From the NCBI GenBank assembly GCA_029379225.1, contig JAQYWR010000011.1:1-64000 (forward strand): 64,000 bases of DNA. The letters are read 5' to 3'. Below are positions 32,986-42,527 of the stretch, piece by piece. The notes beneath the pieces were generated by a model. It worked only from the letters and a program-made list of their open reading frames with translations, was not told the DNA's origin and did not search any database. Positions within the stretch are counted from its first letter, which is position 1, and every line of letters begins with the position of its first letter. Both the position numbers and the translations under genes were made by a program. Source of the DNA: Nostoc sp. S4. Its GTDB lineage: Bacteria; Cyanobacteriota; Cyanobacteriia; Cyanobacteriales; Nostocaceae.

Positions 32986-34092
32986 TTAAACAATATGCTT
33001 AAATATTACTTTTAGTAAATCTCCTTGGTTAAAAGGTTTGGTTAAATAGCCTGATGCCCCGACTATTTTAGCTTTAGCTTTATCTAATAACCCTGATTTT
33101 GCCGACACCATAATCACAGGCGTATTTTTAAAATATGAGTGTTTACGCAGCAAAGAGCAGAGTTCGTATCCATCTAAATTAGGCATGGAAATATCCAAGA
33201 AAATTATGTCGGGTTTTGTGGAGATAATCTGCATTAAAGCTTTGAAAGAATCGGTGACTCCGATAACAGAAAAGGTTTGCTCATCTAAATAACTTTTAAT
33301 AGTATTTAATACCATAGGACTATCATCAATACAGAAGATTGTATAGACTTTTTTGTTAGTCTGGGGTTGTACAACTTGCTGACTTGTCCTATCAGTAGTA
33401 TTGATAATGTATGTCGCTGGTTTATTGCCGTTGTATGGTCTAGGTAACCTGTGTGGAGCTTTGAGTTGAGGTTGCGGCTGATTTTTGAATAAAAATTGTG
33501 AGGGTTGCACTGGCGATGGTGATGTTTGCTGACTAGCAGCTATCCTTACGGGAAAATGCTCTGCGCCACTTCTAGGTGTTAGACATCGTTCAACTAATAA
33601 ACGAAGATTCAGATGACAAAACTTTGGCATATCATCCAAAAAGCCTTCGGGAATAAATTCATAACTTCCCTGCTCTAAGTTCAGAAACGACTCCAAAACT
33701 TCTAGTGCTAACTCTTCTATCAAAATCGCTGCTTGAGACGGACTGATATATTTCTGATTTACTAACCAGCAAATAGCTAGATAATCCGGATTCGGTATTG
33801 ATTGATTCTCAATCCCAGTTTCAAATATTGCCCGCAGCTGTTCGTGGATTCCACGAGGGAGAGTAGAAATTTGCTGGCTCAGGCGTTGCAAATTTCTGTA
33901 AAGTGGCTCAAACATTTTCTCTGAGTAGCAAGCATAAATCAGTTTACCCTCGTCTACATATATTGACCAAGAACCAGAGGTGCTAAATACTTGCAAACAA
34001 CCAGTAACGGACTTACTTGTGATTTTTTTTAATAGAGATAGAGGCTGGAGTTTTTGGAAAAATCTGTATCTACTAATCGGAAGTGTCTTCAT
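32986..34092 (-). CDS. PatA/PilG-like response regulator (N-terminal PATAN region, C-terminal receiver)
   Basis: 368 residues. The N-terminal region (LQPLSLLKKITSKSVTGCLQ ... WSIYVDEGKLIYACYSEK) is the PATAN/DUF4388-type domain found in PatA-like regulators. A Pro/Gln-rich linker (about 195-245) leads to a receiver domain: IFCIDDSPMVL, phospho-acceptor in IIFLDISMPNLDGYELC (near residue 297), VSAKSG and YLTKPFN, so all key residues are present. Relatives act in motility (PilG, PixG, TaxP1) and in heterocyst patterning (PatA). Its partner downstream is PilH-like, suggesting taxis or pilus control. Which sub-family it belongs to cannot be fixed by eye. Confidence 0.88.
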   Translation of the reverse strand: MKTLPISRYRFFQKLQPLSLLKKITSKSVTGCLQVFSTSGSWSIYVDEGKLIYACYSEKMFEPLYRNLQRLSQQISTLPRGIHEQLRAIFETGIENQSIPNPDYLAICWLVNQKYISPSQAAILIEELALEVLESFLNLEQGSYEFIPEGFLDDMPKFCHLNLRLLVERCLTPRSGAEHFPVRIAASQQTSPSPVQPSQFLFKNQPQPQLKAPHRLPRPYNGNKPATYIINTTDRTSQQVVQPQTNKKVYTIFCIDDSPMVLNTIKSYLDEQTFSVIGVTDSFKALMQIISTKPDIIFLDISMPNLDGYELCSLLRKHSYFKNTPVIMVSAKSGLLDKAKAKIVGASGYLTKPFNQGDLLKVIFKHIV

Positions 34093-35417
34093 TGGGATGG
34101 TTCTGGAATAAAATTAATATTTGCAAGCGAAATTAGTGAATTTCCTTTTGGGAATTCACAGCGGCATTAATTAGAAGCACTATTCAGATAAATATAGCGG
34201 TCACATTTTAGTTAGTACAGAGATTCCACACCCCCCAACTGGTAATTCTCAAATCTCTGCTAAGCTATAATGCACGAATACAACTAAAATCAATCGATGT
34301 CGATGCTATTACCCAATAGCAAAATTACCCGACTATTGTCAGGAAATAGTATTTCAAAAACCAGATTGACTTTCTGTATCTTTCGCTAATTTAGCCAATC
34401 TAACAGTAACTCAAGTGCGACGTACAGACCATTGGCTCTCGCCCATCAGTCGCAAAAGTATCACTGTTACCCGTATTTTACAGCCAAAATTACAAGTAAT
34501 CACTAATGAAAAAAGAACCTGAACAACTTGTGTGCAGTCACTTTTCTTGGTAGTTTATTCTTGAGATAAACTTGCTTCAAGAGAAGTGTTTTTTTTAACT
34601 CAGCATTAAAGCCGTTCGATGTCTTACTTAAATTTGCGATTGTAGAACTTCTGTGCGTAGGGAACAACAAGGGTCAGTGGCGACCAAAAATGAGTTAGCT
34701 GATGATTGACGCCATGACGGTGTGTAGTGAGATGCACAGGCGACTGACTCAGCACAAGGGAATCTCTTCATAATTACTGGAAACGGGTTCTAGTGTTGCG
34801 TGGGGATAAATAGTCACCCTAGATAATTTTGAGCGAAATTCTCGAATTTTAGTACAATACCTGAAAAATAGCAATTTTTAGCTAGATGGTAGATTGCAAG
34901 TAATGTAGTCACTAAAATTCAGGTTACTATAATTTTCTAAGAAAAATAGCAGAAATATATAAACTTGATGAGAAATAAGTAAAGAAAATATGAAAATTAA
35001 TTAATAGCCTCTTCCAAACAATTTTCATAAATTTTATTTGTGTGGATGTCCGGAAAGGCTGAAACTGCATAGTAAATGTTAATTTGTATCGAATATTTTA
35101 GGAATCATAATTCAGAATTTGTATTATTGAATTCTACTTATAAAATACTCAATAATTAAAAATCTTAGGTTTAAAATGTCACAAATATACAGCCGATTTT
35201 AAGAAGCGTGAAGTATACAAACTAAATTTAATATCAAGCTATGCGCCCCTACCGTGGATCTGATTCAAATGAAAATCGCTATATGTTGTAAATAAAAAAT
35301 TCAATGTCTATGAATTTGACTATCCAAAGTATATGTAGCAAAAAGACGCAAAGAAACTCTTTACGTCTTTAATGTGAGATTTAAAAGTGGACATCCTCGT
35401 CCTTTTACTTAATCAAC
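34093..35417. other. Long intergenic region, possible decayed sequence
   Basis: 1325 bases without a supported gene. A protein-like stretch at about 34390-34515 on the plus strand (LTVTQVRRTDHWLSPIS) and one at about 34630-34760 on the minus strand (VLSQSPVHLTTHRHGVN) look like gene remnants but match no family I can name. A hairpin tcttgag/ttcaaga near 34560-34583 is followed by tttttttt and could terminate a plus-strand transcript. The rest is A/T-rich. Confidence 0.45.
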
Positions 35418-35909
35418 CTAAACTTGCTCCTGCCAGTACCAAGTTAAAAGTATGCCACCTACCATCAGCTTAATTAGTTCTAGTAGCCAATAACCACCGT
35501 GTAGTAAATTCATTGTTGATGGAATAGCAGCAACAGCTTCAAATAGGTTGAGTTGAATTCCGATCGCGCACATTTGCGGAGTCAAGAAATAGGTGTCAAG
35601 CAGAGCTATACTCAGCAGGATCGCAGATAGAACAATACTGCCAATACCCCTTTGAAATTGGGTTTTACTCAAAACCAACGCTCCCGTTAGTACTAGAGCA
35701 GCAGATAATAATTCCATACGATTAAAGTTCCAAAAAATCGTATAGCCTGCTGTAGTAAAACCACTTCCGTTCATCATTCCAGAAAGATAAAGACTAGGCA
35801 TAATTACCCAATCTAAAAGTAGACTTGCACTGAGCCAAAAGCCCAAAGTCAAGATGATAGCGGTTTGCCAAATTGGCCGTCTGAATGCAACCTTAGAAAT
35901 AGCAGTCAT
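35418..35909 (-). CDS. Four-helix integral membrane hypothetical protein
   Basis: About 163 residues with four hydrophobic segments: WQTAIILTLGFWLSASLLLD, LLSAALVLTGALVLS, IVLSAILLSIALLDTYFL and LIKLMVGGILLTWYW. The layout and the LGFWLSASLLLDWVIMPSLY opening recall small DUF4149-like membrane proteins of cyanobacteria. I chose ATG 35909 (preceded by aagg, 11 bases upstream) over an in-frame TTG at 35951. Function unknown. It stands alone. Confidence 0.75.
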   Translation of the reverse strand: MTAISKVAFRRPIWQTAIILTLGFWLSASLLLDWVIMPSLYLSGMMNGSGFTTAGYTIFWNFNRMELLSAALVLTGALVLSKTQFQRGIGSIVLSAILLSIALLDTYFLTPQMCAIGIQLNLFEAVAAIPSTMNLLHGGYWLLELIKLMVGGILLTWYWQEQV

Positions 35910-36129
35910 AGAATAATTGCCTTGTGTTGTATTCTTAGTTTCTAACTTCAACAGTTAGTTTGACAACAAATATCAATTAACCTTTACATTAGTCGCCAAG
36001 GTTGCCAATATAAAGGGCGATCGCGTCTTAAGTCTTTGGTAAATCCCAAGTTTGTTAAAACAGAATTAAGAAATATTAAAAAGCTTCAAAAGTAATTTAA
36101 ATAGACCTGAGTTGTTAGAAACACTGAAG

Positions 36130-38715
36130 TTATTTTTCCTGAAATGTCCAGACTCCTTCATCCCAATCTGACTCTGTTGGGGGTGCTTGTAACCAATGCT
36201 GACAACGCAACAGATGTAACATCGCAGCTTTGTCTTGGTTGTCAGCTGCTAAAACCAAGGCAAATTCAGCTCTAGCACGATTAAAGTCGCGTTTGAGGTA
36301 ATATTCGCGTCCTTTATAATAATGCTCAATTACTTGTAGTTTTTCGCTACTAATGGGATTGGAACGCAAACCGACCAATTCATATATGGATACTGGCTCA
36401 TTTCTGCCTTTGACGCGAATGTAATCTAGTTCTCTAGCCCAAATATTTTCTTGACATGGTTTAAAAGTGTTATGGCTAATAATGATATCGCAACCATACT
36501 GTTTACTAACGCTTTCTAGACGAGAACCGAGATTAACACCATCGCCAATAGCTGTAAATTCCATCCGCTTACTAGAGCCGATATTTCCACTAATCACCGT
36601 ATCGGAATTAATGCCAATGCCAATGTTGATTCTCGGTTTATTAAGTGCATAGCGGCGTTGATTAAAATCGTATAAGCGTTGGCGCATTTCTAAAGATGTT
36701 TGCACTGCCATCCAAGCGTGTTCTTCTAAAGGTAAAGGAGAACCAAACACAGCCATAATGGCATCGCCGATGTATTTGTCCAGAGTGCCTTTATGTTTAA
36801 AAACTGCCTCCACCATTGATTCAAAATATTCATTGAGCATACTCACCACTTCTTCTGCTTCCAGGTTTTCCGTCAAAGTGGTGTAGCCGCGAATATCTGA
36901 AAATAAAATTGAAACTTCTTTGCGATCGCCTCCTAGTTTAGCGTCATCCAACTTCAGTAATTCTTCTGCCAATTCCTGGGTCATGTAGCGGTACATTGTA
37001 CTTTTGAGCCGCTTTTCATCACTGATATCTTCCATCACCACCAGCGCTCCCCGGACTTGCTCGTGGTCGCTGACATCAGCAATGGTATTAATCGATAAAT
37101 TAATACTATGCTGTTCTATACCAGCACTTAGAAGAGTGCGATCCGGGTAATACTGCTGGCGACGTTTGGAGTCGGTTCCATGTAAAGCATCCTGACACCA
37201 CTTGCTAAAGTCGCTTTCTTTAATGGCGATGACATCCTCAACTAATTTACCTTCTAAACGGTCTTCTGCTTCCAGCCCCAGCAAACGTTTAGCGCTTTCA
37301 TTGGCGGCGATAATTAACCCAGATTTATCAGTAGAAACTACTCCATTGGAGAGACTGCGGAGAATGTCTCGTTGCATTTGTTCTTGTTGCTTGACTGTAG
37401 CAAACAATTGAGCATTATGTAGGGCTACTCCCGCTTGAATATTAAAAGCTTCCATAAACTCTTCATCATTGCGGTCAAAACTAGCTTGGAAGCATTCGGG
37501 AGCTTTCGGCCAAGAAGCAGGGTCGTAAGCCAGCAAATCCTCAGATTTCTTTTTATTGACTAACTGAGTAACACCGATTAATTCTTGGTCGGCGTTAAAT
37601 ACTGGCATACAAAGTAAACTACAGGTGCGATAGCCATTTTGCTGGTCGAGTTGTTTGGCTGTTTCTGAGTCGGGGTGGTTGTATAAATCAAAGGGAATAT
37701 TTAGCTTCTTGCCGGATGCGGCCACTATCCCCGCAAAGCCTTTACCAATGGGGACGCGTAACTCCTTAGTCGAACCATCATCTTGAGTAATTTTCGTCCA
37801 CAATTGATGACGATCGCGGTCTATTAACCATAGTGTACTGCGATCGGCATTCATCAGTTCCTTGGCTTCATCCATCACCCGCTTGAGGGTGTCTTCTAAA
37901 TCGAGACTGCTTTGAGAAAGCGACTTAATTGCTTTCATCAATGCCGCCACTGCTCTTTGTTTTTGAGTAGCTACATAAAAAGAGCGCGATGATTCTAAAA
38001 TCAGTCGAATTGAAGGGGCAAATTCTTGAAATAATTGTTCGTCAGCACAGATAAAACCGTTGGTATCAATGCGCTCTGCCAGTGGAGCATGAGAATTATT
38101 CTCAGATTTTAATTTATTCAGTAATTGTACTACTGCGACTAATTGCCCGTGTTCGTTTAACAGTGGCAAAGCCAGCATCGTGTAAGTGCGATAGCCAGTT
38201 CTTTTTTCTTGTTCTTGGGCAAAATGCGATCGCGGGTCGTTATAAAAATCAAAGGGAATATTGATCACTTGCTTAAAAGTAGCGACCTCACCAGCGATAC
38301 CTTTATCAGCGGGGATGCGAATTTCTAAAGAGCGATCGCCTGCCCCCTCAGCTACAATTGACCAGAGTTCTTGTTTTTCTTCATCCAATAAAAATATCGT
38401 CGTTCGGTCTGCCCCCAGTAATTCCCCGGTTTTTAAGGTAATCGAATGCAACATTTCTTGCAAGATAGTTTCAAACCCGTGAGAATCGAGCATTGATAGG
38501 GTTTGATGGACAATCTGTAATTTTTGCTCGACATCCTTAACAACCTGTTTAAAAGTATCTTGAGTCAAGGGAGCAAGAAACGTAGAAAAAGTTCCTTGTC
38601 TTGTAGCAAGAGCGCCCACAGGAGCAGAATTCGCTTGTAATTCTCGGTTTTCTTGGTTGTGAACACCAATAATCACATCGGCGGTCTCCCCACAACTTCC
38701 TTGATACACTGACAT
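36130..38715 (-). CDS. Class III adenylate cyclase, GAF-GAF-PAS-cyclase-TPR (CyaB1/CyaB2 type)
   Basis: 861 residues. The order is a short N-terminus, GAF-A (about 75-240), GAF-B (about 265-445), PAS (about 455-575), cyclase homology domain (about 595-775) and a C-terminal TPR-like segment (EYYLKRDFNRARAEFALVL). Both metal aspartates are visible (ILFSDIRGYTTL, YIGDAIMAVFGSP), as is KRMEFTAIGDGVNLGSRLE with the adenine-contacting Lys. GAF domains of this family bind cAMP and activate the enzyme. Length and architecture match Anabaena CyaB1 and CyaB2 (about 860 residues), but I cannot say which it is. The product cAMP could act through CNB proteins such as that at 54644-55078. Confidence 0.93.
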   Translation of the reverse strand: MSVYQGSCGETADVIIGVHNQENRELQANSAPVGALATRQGTFSTFLAPLTQDTFKQVVKDVEQKLQIVHQTLSMLDSHGFETILQEMLHSITLKTGELLGADRTTIFLLDEEKQELWSIVAEGAGDRSLEIRIPADKGIAGEVATFKQVINIPFDFYNDPRSHFAQEQEKRTGYRTYTMLALPLLNEHGQLVAVVQLLNKLKSENNSHAPLAERIDTNGFICADEQLFQEFAPSIRLILESSRSFYVATQKQRAVAALMKAIKSLSQSSLDLEDTLKRVMDEAKELMNADRSTLWLIDRDRHQLWTKITQDDGSTKELRVPIGKGFAGIVAASGKKLNIPFDLYNHPDSETAKQLDQQNGYRTCSLLCMPVFNADQELIGVTQLVNKKKSEDLLAYDPASWPKAPECFQASFDRNDEEFMEAFNIQAGVALHNAQLFATVKQQEQMQRDILRSLSNGVVSTDKSGLIIAANESAKRLLGLEAEDRLEGKLVEDVIAIKESDFSKWCQDALHGTDSKRRQQYYPDRTLLSAGIEQHSINLSINTIADVSDHEQVRGALVVMEDISDEKRLKSTMYRYMTQELAEELLKLDDAKLGGDRKEVSILFSDIRGYTTLTENLEAEEVVSMLNEYFESMVEAVFKHKGTLDKYIGDAIMAVFGSPLPLEEHAWMAVQTSLEMRQRLYDFNQRRYALNKPRINIGIGINSDTVISGNIGSSKRMEFTAIGDGVNLGSRLESVSKQYGCDIIISHNTFKPCQENIWARELDYIRVKGRNEPVSIYELVGLRSNPISSEKLQVIEHYYKGREYYLKRDFNRARAEFALVLAADNQDKAAMLHLLRCQHWLQAPPTESDWDEGVWTFQEK

Positions 38716-39512
38716 AACTAGTATTAGATATAGCAGGTTGAGATGTTAGATTTAACAGTGCAATTAATTTTATCTAATAGGTGTTAAAAGCAACATTTGA
38801 TATTATCCATAGTTTAATCGCTTGTTCAGTCAGCGTCATCCTGTGAAGTTGCGGTTAATCAGGTAAGGAGTCCCTGCAAGACCTGGAATATCAGGAATCA
38901 TTGATGAGGTGCTAGTAATTAGCGATCGCCAAAGTGCCTCAACGGTGACATCACCCCCCCTAACAGTACGTTCACCAGCAAAGGAAACTTCAGCACAAAC
39001 GATTTTGACGCGTGCATCGTCCAATTCCAAAAATCGTATTCAAAAATACAGTTTTTTAAGCAACAATCAGATTTATAGTTATCAATCACAGAGTGATACC
39101 TTTGGTGCGCTTCTGCGCGAACGCTAACGCAGAACTTTTTAGTCTACTGACAGTAATTTTTTATTTATCGCTGTACCAAATTAATCTTATTGAGGGTGTG
39201 AAGCTTGAACTCTCTAGCGTTAAGCTTAGAAGCGGCACAGGGAACTTAGCAGGCAGTATCAACACAAATTGTTGCCCTACTAAAGTGGGTAAGGCTTAAT
39301 TTGATGACACGAATTTGTCTCAATGCCATTTAATTTGTCACTGTATAACAGGAAAAAAGCTTGCAATGGGTAAACCACTTAAAGATAAAGCTGCCTTGGT
39401 GAGTCTGGCAGTCTAAAGCACCCACCAATTAATTAAACCCTTGCCATAACTACAGTCGATCCCCGATCGAGGTCGGACACTTCCAACCAATTTACACCAA
39501 CCGATTTACACT
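38716..39512. other. Intergenic region between the cyclase and aldo/keto reductase genes
   Basis: 797 bases. It contains the short minus-strand frame at 38836-39030, listed separately. The remainder has only short frames without RBS. A cttctgcgcgaacgctaacgcag repeat-like segment at about 39111-39131 is of a type dispersed in Nostoc genomes. Confidence 0.4.
38836..39030 (-). CDS. Short hypothetical protein or gene fragment (64 aa)
   Basis: Starts MELDDARVKIVCAEVSFAGE and continues RTVRGGDVTVEALWRSLITS. Composition is protein-like, with regular hydrophobic spacing and an HIP1 site in frame. It ends NRNFTG. No RBS is evident and no family is recognised; it could be the remaining end of a larger gene. 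Confidence 0.35.
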   Translation of the reverse strand: MELDDARVKIVCAEVSFAGERTVRGGDVTVEALWRSLITSTSSMIPDIPGLAGTPYLINRNFTG

Positions 39513-40370
39513 ATGTCTGAACTTAATGCTAGTGCTTCTGGACAATTTAGTTTCTCAGATCGTTCAGTGACGCGGCTGGGCTTTGGCTCCATGCAGCTTA
39601 CGGGCAAAGGGGTGTGGGGTGAACCCAAAAACCGGGAGGAGGCGTTACAAGTATTGAAACGCTTGCCCGATCTGGGAGTCAATTTCATCGACACTGCGGA
39701 TAGCTATGGACCCTACGTTGCTGAGGAACTGATCGCACAGGCGCTATATCCCTATGACGGCATATTTATCGCTACCAAGGGTGGGCTAGTTCGTACGGGT
39801 CCGAATGAGTGGCCGCCAGTAGGTCGTCCCGAATATCTACGCCAGTGTGTACTCATGAGCCTGCGCCGCCTGAAAGTGGAGCAGCTAGACCTATGGCAAC
39901 TGCACCGTATCGATCCTAAGGTGCCTCAAGACGAGCAATTTGGTGCGATCGCCGATTTTCTTAAAGAGGGGCTGATTGCGCGGGCTGGGCTGAGTCAAGT
40001 CTCGGTGGAGCAGATCGAGGCTGCACGGAAGGTATTCCCTGTGACCACGGTGCAGAACCGCTACAACCTTGTAGATAGGGCTGATGAGGCGGTACTCGAC
40101 TACTGCACGCATGAGGGTATCGGCTTTATCCCCTGGTTTCCGTTAGCCTCCGGCGACCTCGCCCAGTCAGGCGGACCGGTAGACACGATCGCTAAGGCAC
40201 ACAGCGCATCACCCGGACAAGTGGCGCTGGCTTGGGTGCTGAAGCGAAGTCCTAATATGCTGCCGATTCCAGGAACAAGTCAAGTTGCTCACCTGGAAGA
40301 CAACATCGCTGCCGCGCAGCTTCATCTGTCAGACGATGAGTTTGAGCAACTTAATAAAGCCGCTGCATGA
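39513..40370 (+). CDS. Aldo/keto reductase
   Basis: 285 residues. An NADPH-dependent carbonyl reductase of the (beta/alpha)8 family with the catalytic tetrad in place: Asp and Tyr in [11 protein letters not shown], Lys in IATKGG, and His in LWQLHRIDP. Cofactor-binding signatures [11 protein letters not shown] and IPGTSQ close the barrel. Third-position GC is visibly higher than in neighbours (ctgcgccgcctgaaagtggagcag), and there are few A/T-rich codons. This suggests transfer from a higher-GC donor. It stands alone. Physiological substrate unknown. Confidence 0.92.
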   Translation: MSELNASASGQFSFSDRSVTRLGFGSMQLTGKGVWGEPKNREEALQVLKRLPDLGVNFIDTADSYGPYVAEELIAQALYPYDGIFIATKGGLVRTGPNEWPPVGRPEYLRQCVLMSLRRLKVEQLDLWQLHRIDPKVPQDEQFGAIADFLKEGLIARAGLSQVSVEQIEAARKVFPVTTVQNRYNLVDRADEAVLDYCTHEGIGFIPWFPLASGDLAQSGGPVDTIAKAHSASPGQVALAWVLKRSPNMLPIPGTSQVAHLEDNIAAAQLHLSDDEFEQLNKAAA

Positions 40371-40488
40371 GCCAAGCGATCGCTACTTTATATCTAATCT
40401 TTTACAGGGCGCAAAATCACTGCTAACGGTGTAAAACCAGTTGGTGCATATCAATGGCAATTTTTTCAATTTTTTGGAGGAGAGGAAA

Positions 40489-40857
40489 ATGAAGAAGTTC
40501 AGCTGCTTCATTATTGTCGGGGCAGTATTATCGATTAGTGCGCCGGCCTTTGCTGAAAGTCGTGCGGTTAATATCAGTATTGGCAGTATTGGTGGTTCCT
40601 TAGATAATGCCGCTTTGCAAACAATTCGCCAAGTTATCGGGTTTGCAGTTGGCACTAGCACCGTCGATAAATTCATTGTATATAGTCCCAGGGCCGGATC
40701 TATTCCTATCGAAGGAGGTTTATCTGCTTGTGCCGAAGCTGGCTTTGGTACAAGCAATACAACATTTAATGCTTTTATCCAGCAGTTGCGTTCAATTAAT
40801 CCCAAACCAGGGACTTTCTACAATCTAGAACTTACTGCAAGCTGCAAACAGAAATAA
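40489..40857 (+). CDS. Small secreted hypothetical protein
   Basis: 122 residues from ATG 40489, preceded by a strong RBS (ggaggaga). Signal peptide: MKKFSCFIIVGAVLSISAP with cleavage after AFA. The mature part (ESRAVNISIGSIGGSLDNAALQT ...) is a compact beta-rich domain with two cysteines (SACAEAGFG, TASCKQK) that could form a disulfide. An open frame upstream to 40441 lacks its own start signal. Family unknown; probably periplasmic or extracellular. Confidence 0.8.
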   Translation: MKKFSCFIIVGAVLSISAPAFAESRAVNISIGSIGGSLDNAALQTIRQVIGFAVGTSTVDKFIVYSPRAGSIPIEGGLSACAEAGFGTSNTTFNAFIQQLRSINPKPGTFYNLELTASCKQK

Positions 40858-41079
40858 TACCAATTTTAAAAAAGAATGCGACAGATACATATCTCTAAAA
40901 CCTTGTTCTGTCTGCATTCTTAATACGTGAATTTTGTAAGCGCAGCGTTAGCGAGTCCGCCTACTCTTACAGAGAAGCAAGCTACGCGCAGCGTCTCGTA
41001 GAGAGTGTCATTTTGAATTTTGAATTGGTATTACTTCTGCTGTAGTGGCACTTATTGGAGTACTAGAAGTTTTACTAAT
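40858..41079. other. Intergenic region with dispersed repeat
   Basis: Contains a segment at 40940-41005 of agcgttagcgagtccgcc and agcaagctacgcgcagcg type, an imperfect inverted repeat seen widely in Nostoc-type genomes. No gene. Confidence 0.45.
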
Positions 41080-41122
41080 TTAAATAATTAAAGCTCCCAA
41101 ATTCTAACTGACTTTGGGAGCT
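41080..41122 (-). terminator. Intrinsic terminator downstream of the 6S RNA gene
   Basis: 10-bp perfect stem agctcccaaa/tttgggagct (41092-41101 and 41113-41122), followed on the minus strand by ttaattattt. Confidence 0.8.
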
Positions 41123-41129
41123 AAGAATT

Positions 41130-41316
41130 TTGAGTTCACCGCGACGCCGTTTTACCTAAGTTTATGACCTGGTTAAACCAGGTGGGAATCTAAATTTCTC
41201 GTTTAAAGTTTCCGGGTACATGCCCGGTCTACTGCCACGAGAACTGGTTGACTCCCTTTTCTTTAAAGGCATAGATCAAAAAACTTGATGGCAGTCACCA
41301 ACGTCGTAGTGCAACT
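41130..41316 (-). ncRNA. ssrS: 6S RNA (6Sa type)
   Basis: About 186 nt downstream of a TATAAT box, ending before a terminator. The two ends form a long closing stem: CACUACGACGUUG at the 5' end pairs with CGGCGUCGCGGUG at the 3' end, with one mismatch. An upper stem (gttctcgt/acgagaa) and apical hairpin (ccgggta/tacccgg) enclose a large open bubble, the form that mimics an open promoter. Bacterial 6S RNA binds and sequesters RNA polymerase holoenzyme. In cyanobacteria the gene lies beside purK, as here. Exact ends are approximate. Confidence 0.85.
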
Positions 41317-41321
41317 AACTC

Positions 41322-41327
41322 ATTATA
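41322..41327 (-). promoter_or_regulatory. -10 box of the 6S RNA promoter
   Basis: TATAAT on the minus strand, about seven bases upstream of the expected RNA start. A -35 box is not clear. Confidence 0.7.
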
Positions 41328-41333
41328 GCTTTC

Positions 41334-41358
41334 AAAAAGATGTTGTGTGTTCAACATC
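41334..41358 (-). terminator. Intrinsic terminator of purK
   Basis: Stem gatgttg/caacatc (41339-41345 and 41352-41358) followed on the minus strand by cttttt. It separates purK from the 6S RNA promoter. Confidence 0.75.
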
Positions 41359-41375
41359 AAAAGTTTCTGATAAAT

Positions 41376-42527
41376 TTAGCTGGGATACCAGATGGATTCT
41401 ATGGTTTGGGCAATAGCGATCGCCTGCTGTCGATTTTGATTATCGAGCAAAACGGTGACATGTCCCAACTTGCGCCCAGGACGCGATTGAGTTTTCCCGT
41501 ACCAGTGGACGTGCGCCTGGGGAATCCTTATTATTTGTTGACGCTGGCTTCGGTAATCGCTGTCAGAATTTTCATACCCCAATAGATTTACCATCACAGC
41601 ACCAGCACACTGTAAATCAGGATTTCCCAACGGTAAACCACAAACTGCCCTCAGCTGTTGCTCAAACTGAGAAGTTTCACAGGCGTCAAGGGAAAAATGC
41701 CCAGAATTGTGGGTACGAGGAGCAATTTCATTTACTAGCACTTTGCCATCAGCTCTCAGAAATAGCTCAATCCCAAAAATTCCCACTGCTTGGAGGTTAT
41801 TTAATAAAGTATGGGCGATCGCTTTTATTTCTGCGACTTGATTGGGCGTAATTTCGGCTGGCGCAATTACCCGCCGACACACTTGCTGTTCTTGTTGAGT
41901 TTCTACCACTGGATAGGTGACAATTTCTCCCTCTAGAGAACGAGTTGCGATAACTGCTAATTCTCTTTCAAAAGGTACAAATTCCTCTAATAAAAAAAGA
42001 GATTTATTTGAATTTTTTATCAGATCACAATTTAATTTTTCTTGTAAATTAGTGAAATCCTGAATTATAAAAGTACCCTGACCATCATAACCGTGGCGTC
42101 GGGATTTGAGAACTACTGGAAAACCTAGATATTCTATTTTAGATTTGAGATTTTCTACCTCGTCGAGGGCGAAAAATTGCGGAACTGGCAAGCCTAAATT
42201 GCTTAAATAGCAACGTTGGTGATATTTATCTAAAAGAGGAGTTAATACTTTTAATCTTGGGCGAAAACAAACGCCTTGCTCTGTTAAAACAGATAAAGCA
42301 TTTAAGTTAACAAATTCGTTTTCAAAGGTGATGACATCGCATTTTTTCGCTAATATTTCTGTAGCACTGGCATCATCTACCGGAGCGAAAACAATTTCCT
42401 GAGCAATTGACACTGCCGGGTCGTTTTCACTAGGAGTTTGTACTACTAATTCTACTTCTAGCTTCCTTGCTGCATCTGCCATCATCCAGGCAAGTTGTCC
42501 GCCACCAATTATACCTACACGTTTCAT
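41376..42527 (-). CDS. purK: N5-carboxyaminoimidazole ribonucleotide synthase
   Basis: 383 residues. An ATP-grasp enzyme that carboxylates aminoimidazole ribonucleotide in purine synthesis; PurE acts next. The N-terminus KRVGIIGGGQLAWMMADAA is the classical PurK start. ATP-grasp marks follow: FPVVLKSRRHGYDGQGTF, FLLEEFVPFERELAVIATR, and NEIAPRTHNSGHFSLDAC. Start at ATG 42527, which overlaps the stop of the upstream pentapeptide gene (taatg); an ATG two codons earlier is possible. Translational coupling is likely. purE is not in the window. 6S RNA lies immediately downstream. Confidence 0.95.
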   Translation of the reverse strand: MKRVGIIGGGQLAWMMADAARKLEVELVVQTPSENDPAVSIAQEIVFAPVDDASATEILAKKCDVITFENEFVNLNALSVLTEQGVCFRPRLKVLTPLLDKYHQRCYLSNLGLPVPQFFALDEVENLKSKIEYLGFPVVLKSRRHGYDGQGTFIIQDFTNLQEKLNCDLIKNSNKSLFLLEEFVPFERELAVIATRSLEGEIVTYPVVETQQEQQVCRRVIAPAEITPNQVAEIKAIAHTLLNNLQAVGIFGIELFLRADGKVLVNEIAPRTHNSGHFSLDACETSQFEQQLRAVCGLPLGNPDLQCAGAVMVNLLGYENSDSDYRSQRQQIIRIPQAHVHWYGKTQSRPGRKLGHVTVLLDNQNRQQAIAIAQTIESIWYPS

